Below, piece after piece: positions 10,078-18,573 of a stretch of 64,000 bases of DNA. The notes beneath the pieces are model-generated. The model saw only the letters and a list, made by a program, of their open reading frames with translations, had not been told where the DNA came from and searched no databases. Each line of letters starts with the position of its first letter. Position 1 is the first letter of the stretch. Both the position numbers and the translations under genes were made by a program. Source of the DNA: Deltaproteobacteria bacterium (GTDB lineage Bacteria > Desulfobacterota > Desulfarculia > Desulfarculales > Desulfarculaceae); NCBI GenBank assembly GCA_020444165.1, contig JAHLLK010000022.1:12257-76256 (forward strand), written 5' to 3'.

Positions 10078-10271
10078 AGGGCTCCGGCCTGCTGGTTTTT
10101 CGGGGAAAAATATTTCCCTTCCGAAAAATAGTGTTTGACGGCAGGCGCGCTTGTTAGCTACGATGCAGCTACAATGTAATCATGTGGGGTTGGTTCGGCC
10201 CCGGTTGGTTCCGTATGGGGGCCAGGGGCCGAACGGCGGGAGCCCTGCCCCAAGGGAAGGAGGGGGAGCAC

Positions 10272-10772
10272 ATGGCCGTGAACCCGGAGCTGGTGGCGCC
10301 GTGCGGGCTTTACTGCGGAGTCTGCGCCATCCTGATCGCGGACCGCGACAACAACGAAAAGTTCAAGGAAAGGCTGGTGGGGCTGTACCAGGGGGGTGAT
10401 CCCGCGAAGGGCGCCCTGCCCGGGGCCGAGGTGCTGACTACGGCGGACATCAAATGCTCGGGCTGCAGGTCCGCCGCGCCCTTTGTCTACTGCCGGCAGT
10501 GCAAGATCAAGGATTGCACCGGGGAGCGTGGCTACGAGGGCTGCCACCAGTGCGACGAGTTCCCCTGCGCGCACATAGAGAATTTCCCCATGGCGGTGGG
10601 CAAGGCGGTGATCCTCAGGTCCATCCCCCATTGGCGCGAGAAGGGCACCGAGCAGTACGTGGCCGACGAGATCGCCCGCCACACCTGCCCCTCCTGCGGC
10701 AACCTGCTGTTCCGCGGGGCTTCCCGCTGCAACAAGTGCAAGGCCGCGGTGGTCACGGATCTGCCGGCCTAG
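10272..10772 (+). CDS. DUF3795 cysteine-rich protein
   Basis: The protein has 166 residues and starts at ATG 10272 behind GGAGGGGGAG. The N-terminus APCGLYCGVCAI is the signature of DUF3795 proteins. Further cysteine groups follow: CSGCRS, YCRQCKIKDC, GCHQCDEFPC and a zinc-ribbon-like pair CPSCG...CNKC at the C-terminus. Such clusters probably bind zinc or an iron-sulfur centre. The family is common in anaerobes and has no assigned function. There is no signal peptide, so it is cytoplasmic. It stands alone between a terminator and repeat DNA. Confidence 0.85.
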   Translation: MAVNPELVAPCGLYCGVCAILIADRDNNEKFKERLVGLYQGGDPAKGALPGAEVLTTADIKCSGCRSAAPFVYCRQCKIKDCTGERGYEGCHQCDEFPCAHIENFPMAVGKAVILRSIPHWREKGTEQYVADEIARHTCPSCGNLLFRGASRCNKCKAAVVTDLPA

Positions 10773-11024
10773 CTGGCAGCGGTAGAGAATGGCAAAGCCC
10801 GGGCCGATCACGGTCCGGGCCGGATCACCGGCAAGGTCCTCGTCAAACGGCGGGGGCTTTCTCGTCCGCGGACACGTTGAACAACTCCCTCCTTGATTTG
10901 ACCTCGAAAAGCGAGCAATTAGGTGCGGTGACCCTGGGTCGGCCAGCCAGGTATCTTCAAGTCTCGAACGGGAGACTTGTCCCGGCCGTCCGGGTCCGTC
11001 CGGCTGGCATTTCGAATCACCGAT
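10773..11024. other. Intergenic stretch with a GC-rich hairpin
   Basis: A hairpin CCCGGGCC-GATCAC-GGTCCGGG lies about 25 bases after the DUF3795 stop and may end its transcript. A near copy (CCCGGGCCGGTCACGGCCCGGG) lies at 13325-13346. I see no gene here. Confidence 0.4.
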
Positions 11025-11283
11025 CATATTGAGAGCATTGCACGGGGCGTCCTGCCCCGTGCAATGTCGGCTTGGCAAAAACGTGACTCCACCCCAGCAA
11101 GCAGAGCTTGCCGGGGGCCCGGGTTTTGCCAAGCCTCACAAATTGCAAGCTTTTTTAAGCTTGCAATTTGGCGGGCCATCCTTGGCCCGCATCGGCCATT
11201 GCTTGCCGTAATCATGTTTCACAGCCAGTTTTGGTATAATATCAACATGATTTATGTGTTTCACCATGCAATGGCCTCATATT
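11025..11283 (+). repeat. Dispersed 259-bp MITE-like repeat, copy 1
   Basis: This stretch is nearly identical over its whole length to 15676-15934, and its left part recurs inverted at 12450-12575. The ends form imperfect inverted repeats (ATATTGAGAGCATTGCACGG against ATATGAGGCCATTGCATGG). Inside are hairpins: GCACGGGGC/GCCCCGTGC, CTTGGCAAAA/TTTTGCCAAG, AAATTGCAAGC/GCTTGCAATTT and GGGCCA/TGGCCC. It encodes no protein. Size, terminal repeats and copy number fit a non-autonomous transposable element. Confidence 0.85.
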
Positions 11284-11416
11284 ATCTGATAAATATTAAT
11301 ATTTTGAATTGTCTTGTTCGGCGGGCGGCGCTAGCTCATACTATAAGGAAGAGTAATGACTTCTGCCGCCTTAAACCAATCCAGCCCAAAAGGCTGAATT
11401 AGCAAGGAGTAATTTC

Positions 11417-11596
11417 ATGAAATCCAGCACAAAAAATCAGGCGGAAGGCAAGTTTCACGAGGTGAAAGGCAAGGTCGTGGAAATGGCCGGTAAGGTGAGC
11501 CTTGACAGTGACTTGGAAGCTGAAGGCAAGGCGGAAAACCGGGCCGGGAAAGTCCAAAAAAAAGTTGGTGAAATCGAGCAAGTCATTGGAAAGTAG
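11417..11596 (+). CDS. CsbD-family small stress protein
   Basis: The protein has 59 residues, starting at ATG 11417 with AAGGAG 8 bases upstream. The sequence shows the CsbD pattern: an N-terminal Lys/Gly/Glu-rich stretch NQAEGKFHEVKGKVVE, a central DLEAEGKAENRAGK and a C-terminal VQKKVGEIEQVIGK. CsbD-like proteins are small, hydrophilic, helical proteins induced by general stress in many bacteria. Their mechanism is unknown. It lies just upstream of a BON-domain lipoprotein gene, a frequent partner, and downstream of repeat copy 1. Confidence 0.9.
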   Translation: MKSSTKNQAEGKFHEVKGKVVEMAGKVSLDSDLEAEGKAENRAGKVQKKVGEIEQVIGK

Positions 11597-11703
11597 TATT
11601 TCTATCTGATGTATTATCAGCATTATCATATGGTTGGGGCGGCCTTGCCGCCGACTATCACCGGTCTGTACCGATAGGTACCCCAAAAGGTGGAGACGGT
11701 GCC

Positions 11704-12018
11704 ATGTTGCGTTTGAGACGCGTTTGTAGCTTGGTGATTTGCCTCTGGTTGCTGGCCATGTTCTTGGGGTGCGCCGCCACGCCCACCCAGGAAAGCACTG
11801 GCCAATACGTCGATGATTCGGTCATTACGACCAAGGTAAAAGCTGCCATTTTGGCTGAGCCTACCTTGAAGACCTTCCAAATAGGTGTCGAGACGTTCAA
11901 GGGAGAGGTTCAATTGAGCGGTTTTGTGGATTCCGCCGACCGAGTCCGAAAAGCCAGCCAGATTGCCCTCGGCGTCGCAGGTGTCAAATCAGTGAAAAAC
12001 AATTTAATCGTCAAATAG
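11704..12018 (+). CDS. BON-domain lipoprotein (OsmY-like)
   Basis: The protein has 104 residues. The N-terminus is a lipoprotein signal peptide with lipobox FLGC (Cys about residue 23). It is followed by one BON domain: DDSVITTKVKAAILAEP, then VQLSGFVDSADRVRKASQ and GVKSVKNNLIVK. BON domains bind phospholipids at the envelope, and OsmY-type proteins protect against osmotic stress. The start is supported by GGTGGAG 8 bases before the ATG. Together with the CsbD and DUF3309 genes it forms a loose stress cluster. Confidence 0.9.
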   Translation: MLRLRRVCSLVICLWLLAMFLGCAATPTQESTGQYVDDSVITTKVKAAILAEPTLKTFQIGVETFKGEVQLSGFVDSADRVRKASQIALGVAGVKSVKNNLIVK

Positions 12019-12449
12019 TGGCGCGCTCCAAACTATCGGTCAAACGTCTTTGGCGGGGTTGACGGCAATCCAACCGGAAAATGCACCCATCCTCCTAGAC
12101 TTTTTCAACTGTTATGCGGCCAAACGCGATTTTGCTGGACCTCCAAGATCGATGTTTTTTGCAAAAGCGCGCTGCTTGGCTTACCCTCTCTGCCCTTTGG
12201 CAGGCAGTGTTGCAACCGCTTCCCCTGCTGGTTGTTCACATCCCGCCGCAGCTCCGGCCAAGGCGGCCGGCAGACGAGGATTTCTCGGGCGGGTGCCGCC
12301 CTGGCTCAAGGCTCGGGGCCCTCGGTACCGCAGCCTCGAACCCCCTGCGTTTGGGTGCCGACCACCAGGAGATCATTGCACGGCATTTACTGACTAACAA
12401 TAATTATAACAACCACTTATCTAATTTTTTGATAGTTTTTGGTTACAAT
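12019..12449. other. Gap without a recognisable gene
   Basis: No open frame in this stretch has family-like features. The right part (about 12385-12440) is very AT-rich and could hold a promoter. I see no RNA gene. Confidence 0.4.
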
Positions 12450-12575
12450 GGTCTCGTGAGACTTGGCAAAACCCGGGCCCCCGGCAGGCTCTGCTTGCTG
12501 GGGTGGAGTCACGCTTTTGCCAAGCCGATCGTTGCACAAGGCATGGAGCCTTGTGCAACAGTCTCACCAAGGGAG
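12450..12575 (-). repeat. Dispersed MITE-like repeat, shorter inverted copy 3
   Basis: Read on the minus strand, this matches the first 120 bases of the 11025-11283 element: the CTTGGCAAAACCCGGGCCC hairpin half, the GGGGTGGAGTCACG core, and the terminal hairpin. Here the terminal hairpin has compensated changes (GTTGCACAAGGC/GCCTTGTGCAAC), which keep the stem. Its own ends TGGTCTCGTGAGAC and GTCTCACCA are partly inverted. Confidence 0.75.
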
Positions 12576-12819
12576 TAGGCGGTTCGCCCTTCGATATGCG
12601 AGCAGAGAAGATGATCGAGCCAGGGCGCTGGCCGTCCCTGGCGCAGACCGGGGTAAGCCCCGACCAGCGGCGAACCAGCGAGCGGGCTTCAAACTGAGGA
12701 TCGGAACCATAACAATCAGATCTGGTGCCTTTTGAACGGGGCGGCCAGTCCCCGGATCTGCGGTCAAGGGGCTAGATCAACTTTTTGGGCCAGAATATTG
12801 GCAGAGCGGAGAGACGAAA

Positions 12820-12975
12820 ATGTTGGGAACCATATTGGTGATAATCTTGATCCTTTTGCTGGTGGGCACCCTGCCCACCTGGCCCCACAGCCGAAGATGG
12901 GGCGTTTATCCCAGCTCTCTACTGGGGCTGATCCTGGTGATCGTGATCGTACTTCTTTTACTGGGCCGTATCTGA
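12820..12975 (+). CDS. DUF3309 small membrane protein
   Basis: The protein has 51 residues and begins at ATG 12820 after GGAGAG. The sequence has two hydrophobic helices flanking a short polar turn with the family signature TLPTWPHSRRWGVYPSS. It ends in a second hydrophobic helix and LLLLGRI. This is the DUF3309 pattern, a family of about 50 residues often found beside CsbD or BON genes. Function is unknown; it is presumably an inner-membrane stress peptide. Confidence 0.88.
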   Translation: MLGTILVIILILLLVGTLPTWPHSRRWGVYPSSLLGLILVIVIVLLLLGRI

Positions 12976-13140
12976 CCAGGGTCTGGTTTCCCTGAAAGTG
13001 ATACGCGGCTTCCGGGGAGCGCCCCGGAGGCTTGCCCAGACGGTCAGGCTAAAAGGACGAGCTGATTAAGCGGCATGACAAATACACGTTGTGCCAGGTA
13101 TCGCTTCAAAGAGCCAGGCCGGCCTTTTTTTGACCCCCTG

Positions 13141-13301
13141 CTAGCAGGCTGTTGAAAAACAGCCCGATAGGCGCGCCAGGGAAGGTGCACCAAATTGCGC
13201 GGCCTTGAAAAGGCAAGCAATTTGTCCATCTTGGCAAAACGACGCTTTTGCCAAGATGGGTTGAAAAAGGCCATGGATGGACTTTTTCAACACCCTGCCA
13301 G
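13141..13301 (-). repeat. MITE with CTAGCAGG-GTTGAAAAA ends, copy A
   Basis: The left end CTAGCAGGCTGTTGAAAAAC and right end GTTGAAAAAGTCC-type sequence (read inverted, finishing CTGCCAG) are terminal inverted repeats. The inside folds into nested stems: CAAATTGC/GCAATTTG, CTTGGCAAAA/TTTTGCCAAG and TCCATGGCC/GGCCATGGA. It is the inverse-orientation relative of 18372-18573. There is no coding capacity. Confidence 0.85.
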
Positions 13302-13324
13302 ACAGAAAATGGCGCTATTGCCAA

Positions 13325-13346
13325 CCCGGGCCGGTCACGGCCCGGG
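13325..13346 (-). terminator. Probable terminator of the histidine kinase gene
   Basis: A palindromic stem CCCGGGCCG/CGGCCCGGG lies about 30 bases beyond the stop codon of the minus-strand kinase gene. The trailing T run is weak (TTGGC), so termination efficiency is uncertain. Confidence 0.45.
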
Positions 13347-13377
13347 CTCCTCGGCTGGGGTCACTCGCCCCGGCCCC

Positions 13378-15393
13378 TTACTCCTTTGCTTCCTCCTGCC
13401 CCAATACCTCCCGCAGCTTCTGCAACAAGGACCGCGTGGTGTAGGGCTTTTGCAGGAAGCCCTCGGCCTCCTGGGGGCCGAAGCGCTTGTTGATCTCTTC
13501 CTGGTTGTACCCGCTGGTGAGGATTACCGGGATGCGGGGGGACATGCCCCGGAGTTGGGCCAGCACCTCGCTGCCCGGCAGGTCGGGCATGGAGAGGTCC
13601 AGCACCACCACGTCGATCTCCCCCAAATGCCGGCTGAACTTGTCCAGGGCCTCCTGGCCGCCGCAGGCGGTGAACACCTGCATGCCCACCCGTTCCAGGC
13701 GCTGGCGGGCCACTTCCAGGAGGTACTCCTCGTCATCCACCACCAGGATGGCCCCAACCAGCCCGTACTCCGGGACGCTGCGCGGCACCGGGGGCAGGGC
13801 GGCCCGGCGCGGGCCCACGGGCAGCAGGAGGCGGAAGGTGGAGCCCTGGCCCGGCTGGCTGGCGATCTTGATGGCCCCCCGGTGGGAGCGCACGATGCCC
13901 AGGGTGGCGGCCAGGCCCAGGCCGCGGCCGGTGAACTTGGTGGTGAAGAAGGGGTCGAAGATTTTCTTGACCATGGCCGGGTCCATGCCCAAGCCGTTGT
14001 CGGTCACCTCCAGCCAGGCGTAGAGGTCGTCGGACTGGCTCTCGTAGAGGAAGGTGTCCTGCAAATAGGCCCGGTCGCAGTACATGAGCCCGGTGGAAAT
14101 TTTGATCAGCCCGGGCTGGTCGCCGATGGCCTCGGCCGCGTTGGTGACCAGGTTCATGAACACCTGGTTGACCTGGCCGGAGTCGGCCATGACCGGCGGC
14201 AGGTTGTCGGCCAGTTCCAGTTGTATCTCCAGGCGGGGGGGCAGGGTGGCGTGCAAAAGGGAGGTCATCTCCCGCACCAGGGCCGAGAGGTCCAAGGGTT
14301 CCTTGACCGTGCGGCCCTTGCCGGAATAGGCCAGCATCTGGCCGGTCAGCTCCGAGGCCCGGCGGCTGATGCGGGCGATCTGCTCCAGGTTCTGTTGCAG
14401 CTTGGAGCCGGGCTCCAGCTCCAAAAGGGCCAGCTCGGCATAGCCCATGATCCCGGCCAGCAGGTTGTTGAAGTCGTGGGCCACCCCGCCGGCCACCAGC
14501 CCCAGGGTCTCCAGCTTCTGGAACTGCTGCATGCGGGTTTCCAGGGCGTGGCGCAGGCTCACGTCCTGCACCACGCTGTAGATGAGGCGCTGGTTGCCGA
14601 AATCAAAGGCCTGGCCCGCGGCTTCCACCTCCACGGTCTGGCCGTCCACCCCCAGATAGCGCTGGGGGGCCAGGGGCACGGAAATCTCTCCGGACCACAG
14701 GTCCTTGATGCGCTGGCGCACCGTGTCGTGGTGGTCGGGGTGCACGAAATCCAACAGCGGCCGCCCCACCACCTGCTCGGGCCGGCTGGCGCCCAGGAGC
14801 TTCAGGGTGGCGATGTTGGCGTAGAAGATGGTCTCGCCGTCGTGCAGCATGATGGCGGCGGGGGAATTGGTCACCAGGCTCTTGAAGCGGGCCTCGCTCT
14901 CGGCCATTTGGCGGCGGGCCTTCTCCTGGGCGGTGACGTCCTCCACCAGGGACAAGAGGGATTCCAGGCGGCCGTCAGCATCCAGGCGGGCGGTGCAGTG
15001 CCATTGGCACCACCGCACCTCGCCGTCCTTGGTGTAGTTGCGGCACAGGGTGCTCACGTGGGGGTGATGGCCGTCCAGGAGGGCATCGGTCATGCGGGCC
15101 ACGGCCGGCAGGTCTTCCTCGCAGAAGAAACGCCAACCGCCCAAGGTTTTGCCCATGACCTCGGGCGCGGACCAACCGAAAAGCGTCGTGGCGGTGGGGG
15201 ACCAGCTCTGGACCTCCAGGTCCTGGTTCCAGGCGATGCAGGCCAAGGGCGAGTGAGCCAGATGAAAGGTGAGGCTTTCCAGCAGGCTGGCCTGCTCTCG
15301 CAGGGCCGCCTCCCGGGACGAGGGGACGGGAATTTCTTCCGGCGTGGCAGCGGGTTCGGCTGCTTGCACGGCAATGGGCGCCTTGACGGCCAT
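13378..15393 (-). CDS. Soluble hybrid histidine kinase: PAS-PAS-HisKA-HATPase-REC
   Basis: The protein has 671 residues and no membrane segment, so it senses a cytoplasmic signal. Two PAS domains (about 40-155 and 165-285) precede the dimerisation helix with GGVAHDFNN (phospho-accepting His about 306). Next come the ATPase lobe with N box NLVTNAAEAI, DNGLGM, FFTTKFTGRGLGL and GQGSTFRL, and a C-terminal receiver (about 548-665). The receiver has acidic VVDDEE, phospho-acceptor Asp in VVVLDLSMPD (about 599) and Lys in QKPY. No separate output protein is adjacent, so its partner is unknown. The start ATG is preceded by GGAGAG. Confidence 0.93.
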   Translation of the reverse strand: MAVKAPIAVQAAEPAATPEEIPVPSSREAALREQASLLESLTFHLAHSPLACIAWNQDLEVQSWSPTATTLFGWSAPEVMGKTLGGWRFFCEEDLPAVARMTDALLDGHHPHVSTLCRNYTKDGEVRWCQWHCTARLDADGRLESLLSLVEDVTAQEKARRQMAESEARFKSLVTNSPAAIMLHDGETIFYANIATLKLLGASRPEQVVGRPLLDFVHPDHHDTVRQRIKDLWSGEISVPLAPQRYLGVDGQTVEVEAAGQAFDFGNQRLIYSVVQDVSLRHALETRMQQFQKLETLGLVAGGVAHDFNNLLAGIMGYAELALLELEPGSKLQQNLEQIARISRRASELTGQMLAYSGKGRTVKEPLDLSALVREMTSLLHATLPPRLEIQLELADNLPPVMADSGQVNQVFMNLVTNAAEAIGDQPGLIKISTGLMYCDRAYLQDTFLYESQSDDLYAWLEVTDNGLGMDPAMVKKIFDPFFTTKFTGRGLGLAATLGIVRSHRGAIKIASQPGQGSTFRLLLPVGPRRAALPPVPRSVPEYGLVGAILVVDDEEYLLEVARQRLERVGMQVFTACGGQEALDKFSRHLGEIDVVVLDLSMPDLPGSEVLAQLRGMSPRIPVILTSGYNQEEINKRFGPQEAEGFLQKPYTTRSLLQKLREVLGQEEAKE

Positions 15394-15675
15394 GGGTCAC
15401 GGCTCTCCGGCGGCGTTAGGGATCAAGGGCCTGGTGTTGGACGGCAAGCTGCCAAAAAGGCCACCCCCCGCGGCCATGCTGGTTGGGGATACGTAAATTC
15501 GCCAGTCATCCCGGGGCGAAACCAGACGTCCGGCCAACGCCCGGCCGCCACCAGCCACGCCCGGGGAGGCGCGGCCGGTCCGGCCCCGCTTCCTGCGCTC
15601 CGGAGGGGCGGGGCGCCTGGGCCCGCTGCCGGCACCCGCGGCCGGGAGGCGTCTGGTCGCCTTTTAGAAATATAG

Positions 15676-15934
15676 CATATTGAGAGCCTTGCACGGGGCG
15701 TCCTGCCCCATGCAATGTCGGCGTGGGAAAATAGTGACTCCACCCCAGCAAGCAGAACTTGCCGGGGGCCCGGGTTTTGCCAAGCCTCACAAATTGCAAG
15801 CTTTTTGAAGCATGCAATTTGGCGGGCCATCCTTGGCCCGCATCGGCCATTGCCTGCCGCAATCATGTTTCACAGCCAGTTTTGATATAAATTCAACATG
15901 AGTTATGTGTTTCACCATGCAATGACCTCATATA
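15676..15934 (+). repeat. Dispersed 259-bp MITE-like repeat, copy 2
   Basis: This is a full-length direct copy of the element at 11025-11283, of equal length, with scattered substitutions such as CCCCATGC for CCCCGTGC. It lies between the divergently placed kinase and endonuclease V genes. It encodes nothing. Confidence 0.85.
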
Positions 15935-15969
15935 TTTAGTATCGGGCAGGCAAATGCGAACCGCTGCCA

Positions 15970-16674
15970 TCAGCGGCGGTTTTTTTCCTCGGCCCCGCGG
16001 CCCCTTCCGCAAAGCCGGGAGGCCGCCTGGTGAGCCAGGCGCAAGGGGCGGGGCTCCCGGAAGCCTTCGTGGCAGGCCAGGGTGTAAGCCAGCGCGGTGG
16101 CCAGGCTGACCCGGTGGCCCGGGGAAACGAACAGGGGGCGCACCCGGTCCCGGGTGCGGAGCACCGCGCCCACCACCACGCCCCGGTAGGTCAGGGGGCT
16201 CTGGTCGCCGCGGTGGGGCCCCGGCTCCTGGTAATCCCCCACCAGCCGGCTCTTGGCCACCCCGATGGTGGGCAGCCCGCTCTGCACCCCCACGTGGCAG
16301 GCCAGGCCCAGGCCCCGGGGATGGGCCAGGCCTTGGCCGTCCAAAAACAGGAGATCGGGCGGGCGGGACAGGCCGGCCAGGGCCGCCAACACGGCCGGGG
16401 CCTCGCGGAAGGAAAGATAGCCCGAGCGATAGGGAAAAGGGGAGGGCAGGCGGGCCGTGGCGGTCTCCACCAGCTCCAGGCCCGGGAAGGTGAGGAGCAC
16501 CACCGCGGCGCGGGCCTCGTGGTCGTCACGGGGGTAGTGCACGTCGGCCCCGGCCACCCAGGCCGGCGGGGTCAGGCGGTCAATGGTCTCCACCCGCCGG
16601 GCCAATTCCTCCTGGCAGGCCCGGGCTTGGGCCAGGTTTTCCGGGGTCGCGGCCAGGCCGTCGGGCACGGGCAT
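15970..16674 (-). CDS. nfi: Endonuclease V (deoxyinosine 3' endonuclease)
   Basis: The protein has 234 residues. It nicks DNA at the second phosphodiester 3' of deoxyinosine, starting repair of deaminated adenine. The catalytic acidic residues are visible in VAGADVHYP, in YLSFREAP and in LLFLDGQGLAHPRGLGLA. The Tyr-containing wedge PYRSGYLSFRE and GLPTIGVAKSRLVGDY are further family marks. GAD replaces the usual GVD. The ATG at 16674 lies two bases after the stop of the upstream cation transporter gene, so translation is coupled. A longer frame exists upstream but lies inside the transporter gene. Confidence 0.92.
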   Translation of the reverse strand: MPVPDGLAATPENLAQARACQEELARRVETIDRLTPPAWVAGADVHYPRDDHEARAAVVLLTFPGLELVETATARLPSPFPYRSGYLSFREAPAVLAALAGLSRPPDLLFLDGQGLAHPRGLGLACHVGVQSGLPTIGVAKSRLVGDYQEPGPHRGDQSPLTYRGVVVGAVLRTRDRVRPLFVSPGHRVSLATALAYTLACHEGFREPRPLRLAHQAASRLCGRGRGAEEKNRR

Positions 16675-16676
16675 GC

Positions 16677-17600
16677 TCAGTCTTCGTGGTCCGGTGGGGC
16701 GTGGTCCAGGCCGGTGGGATGGTCCGGGTCCACGTGCACCAGGACCTGGCCGGAGTCCTCCACCCGGTCCAGGATGCAGTGCTCCACGTTTTTGGCGATC
16801 TCGTGGCCCTGGGCCACGGTGAGGCCGCCGTTGACCAGGACGTGCACCTGGATCTGCAACAGCCCGCCGGAGCTGCGCACCTTGAGGTCGTGGTACTCCA
16901 TCACCCCGCTCACCGAGGTGATGCAGTTCTCGATGTGGGCCTGGGTCTCGCTGTCGGGCGCGGTGTCCACGATCTCTTTCAGCGAGGCCCACAGCACATC
17001 CACCCCCACCTTGAAGATGAAGAAGGACACCACCAGGGCGGCATAAGCGTCCAGGATGTGCCACTCCGGCCGGATCTGGGCGCCCAACAGGCCGATGAAC
17101 ACCGCCACCGAGGACAAGGCGTCGGAGCGGTGGTGCCAGGCGTTGGCCACCACGGCGGGACTCTTGATGCGCCGGCCCACGATGACCGTGTACTGGTAGA
17201 GGATTTCCTTGATGAGGATGGAGACTGCCGCGCCGGCCAGGGCCAGCCAGGTGGGGTTGGTCTGCCGGTGGTGATAGATGTCCGAGCCGGACTCCACCCC
17301 CAGGAAGACCGCCACGGCCAAGAGGGCCAAGCCCACCACGGTGGAGGAGAGGGTCTCGATCTTGCCGTGGCCAAAGGGGTGGCGGTCGTCCGGCGCCGCG
17401 CGGCCGGCGGCCAGCCCCACCAGCACCACCGCGTCGGTGATGAAGTCCGACACCGAATGCACCGCGTCGGCGATCATGGCCTGGCTGTGGCCGTAGATGC
17501 CGGCCAGGAATTTGAGGACGATCAAGAAGCTGTTGGCCAACACCCCGATCCAGGTGATGCGCTGGCCGTCCCGTTTGCCATCTTGGCGATCGTCAGCCAT
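16677..17600 (-). CDS. Cation diffusion facilitator (CDF) family transporter
   Basis: The protein has 307 residues with six predicted membrane helices. It exports divalent metals (Zn, Fe, Cd or Mn) in exchange for protons. The metal-site motifs are HSVSD (about residue 47) in helix 2 and HHRSD (about 155) in helix 5. The HPFGHGKIE signature lies between helices 2 and 3. The C-terminal 95 residues form the cytoplasmic ferredoxin-like domain (VRSSGGLLQIQVHVLV). The His/Asp-rich tail DHPTGLDHAPPDHED may bind metal. GGGAGAG precedes the ATG. The gene is in an operon with endonuclease V. Confidence 0.93.
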   Translation of the reverse strand: MADDRQDGKRDGQRITWIGVLANSFLIVLKFLAGIYGHSQAMIADAVHSVSDFITDAVVLVGLAAGRAAPDDRHPFGHGKIETLSSTVVGLALLAVAVFLGVESGSDIYHHRQTNPTWLALAGAAVSILIKEILYQYTVIVGRRIKSPAVVANAWHHRSDALSSVAVFIGLLGAQIRPEWHILDAYAALVVSFFIFKVGVDVLWASLKEIVDTAPDSETQAHIENCITSVSGVMEYHDLKVRSSGGLLQIQVHVLVNGGLTVAQGHEIAKNVEHCILDRVEDSGQVLVHVDPDHPTGLDHAPPDHED

Positions 17601-17783
17601 GGACTCTCCCTGCCCTGCCGGATTTGGCTTTTCCTTTACCGCCCGGGGGCGGCGGGGGCAAGCCCAATTTGGGGAAAGCTAGGTGCGGTATATCCTAGCT
17701 TGAGGTTGTGGTATAAGGAAGGGTCTGCCGTTCTGAGCCCGGCTGTCGTGGCCCCAGCCCTCACCAGCGAAAGGAGTGAACCG

Positions 17784-18341
17784 ATGTCCCCTCCCCATGC
17801 GATGCGCCTGGCTTGCCTGGCCGCTCTCCTGGTCCTGGCCTGGCCCGGTCCGGGCCTGTGGGCCGACGGGCGCCACGAGCGGGAGGAACGGGAGCACCAG
17901 GAAAGGCACGGGCGGAGCCGCTCCGGGGCCGCGGTGAACCCCCTGTACCAGGAACGTTGCGGCGGCTGCCACCTGGCCTACCAGCCCTGGCTCCTGCCCG
18001 TGGCCTCCTGGAACCTCCTCCTGGGCCGCCTGCCGGAGCATTTCGGGGAGCAGGTGGAGCTGAGCCCGGCGGACCGGCAGAGCCTGGGGGCGTACCTCGC
18101 CGCCGAGGCGGTCGACCAGGCCTCCGGGGAGATCCCCCGCAAGATCAGGCGCCGCCTGGGGAGCGGCGTGCCGGAACGCATCACCGAGTCCGCCTACTGG
18201 CGGCACAAGCACGAGGACGACGACCTGCCGGCGGGGGTTTTCGCCCGCAAATCCGTGGGCAGCCCGGCCAACTGCCAGGCCTGCCACCCCGGGGCCGCCC
18301 AGGGCGACTACGACGACGATCGGGTGCGCATCCCCCAATAA
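17784..18341 (+). CDS. Secreted diheme cytochrome c (DHC-like)
   Basis: The protein has 185 residues; ATG 17784 follows AAAGGAG. A signal peptide (RLACLAALLVLAWPGPGLWA) leads into a charged His/Glu/Arg-rich stretch. Two heme c sites follow: CGGCH near residue 54 and CQACH near residue 170. The region YQERCGGCHLAYQPWLLP and the C-terminal GDYDDDRVRIPQ are typical of the DHC family, small periplasmic electron carriers. A third axial or structural element cannot be read from sequence. It is divergent from the CDF gene and may share a regulatory region with it. Confidence 0.88.
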   Translation: MSPPHAMRLACLAALLVLAWPGPGLWADGRHEREEREHQERHGRSRSGAAVNPLYQERCGGCHLAYQPWLLPVASWNLLLGRLPEHFGEQVELSPADRQSLGAYLAAEAVDQASGEIPRKIRRRLGSGVPERITESAYWRHKHEDDDLPAGVFARKSVGSPANCQACHPGAAQGDYDDDRVRIPQ

Positions 18342-18371
18342 CCCGGGGTTGGCGCGGCGGCCGGTCCCCGC

Positions 18372-18573
18372 CTAGCAGGATGTTGAAAAAGTCCCTCCAT
18401 GGCCTTTTTCAACCAAACTTGACAAAAGCGTGGTTTTGTCAAGTTTTACAAATTGCTTGCTTTTTCAAAGCCGCGCAATTTGGCGCGCCCTCCCGGGGGT
18501 CCCCAAACAAGCTGTAGCTTGTTTGGGGTGGTCCCTGGCGCGCCTGGCAGGCTGTTTTTCAACAGCCTGCTAG
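18372..18573 (+). repeat. MITE with CTAGCAGG-GTTGAAAAA ends, copy B
   Basis: This 202-bp element has terminal inverted repeats CTAGCAGGATGTTGAAAAA and TTTTTCAACAGCCTGCTAG. Inner stems include TTGACAAAA/TTTTGTCAA, CAAATTGC/GCAATTTG and CCCCAAACAAGC/GCTTGTTTGGGG. It is the inverted relative of 13141-13301 with an extra hairpin. Its last bases CTAG include the stop codon of the acetyltransferase gene on the other strand. Confidence 0.88.

Noticed and set aside
13195..15675. An 826-codon plus-strand frame over the kinase gene
   Set aside because: It spans a MITE and the antisense of a complete histidine kinase. Composition is typical of a shadow frame.
15961..15987. Terminator CCGCTG-CCAT-CAGCGG followed by T-run on the plus strand
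   Set aside because: It overlaps the end of the minus-strand endonuclease V gene, and no plus-strand gene leads into it. It may end read-through from the repeat but cannot be assigned to a gene.
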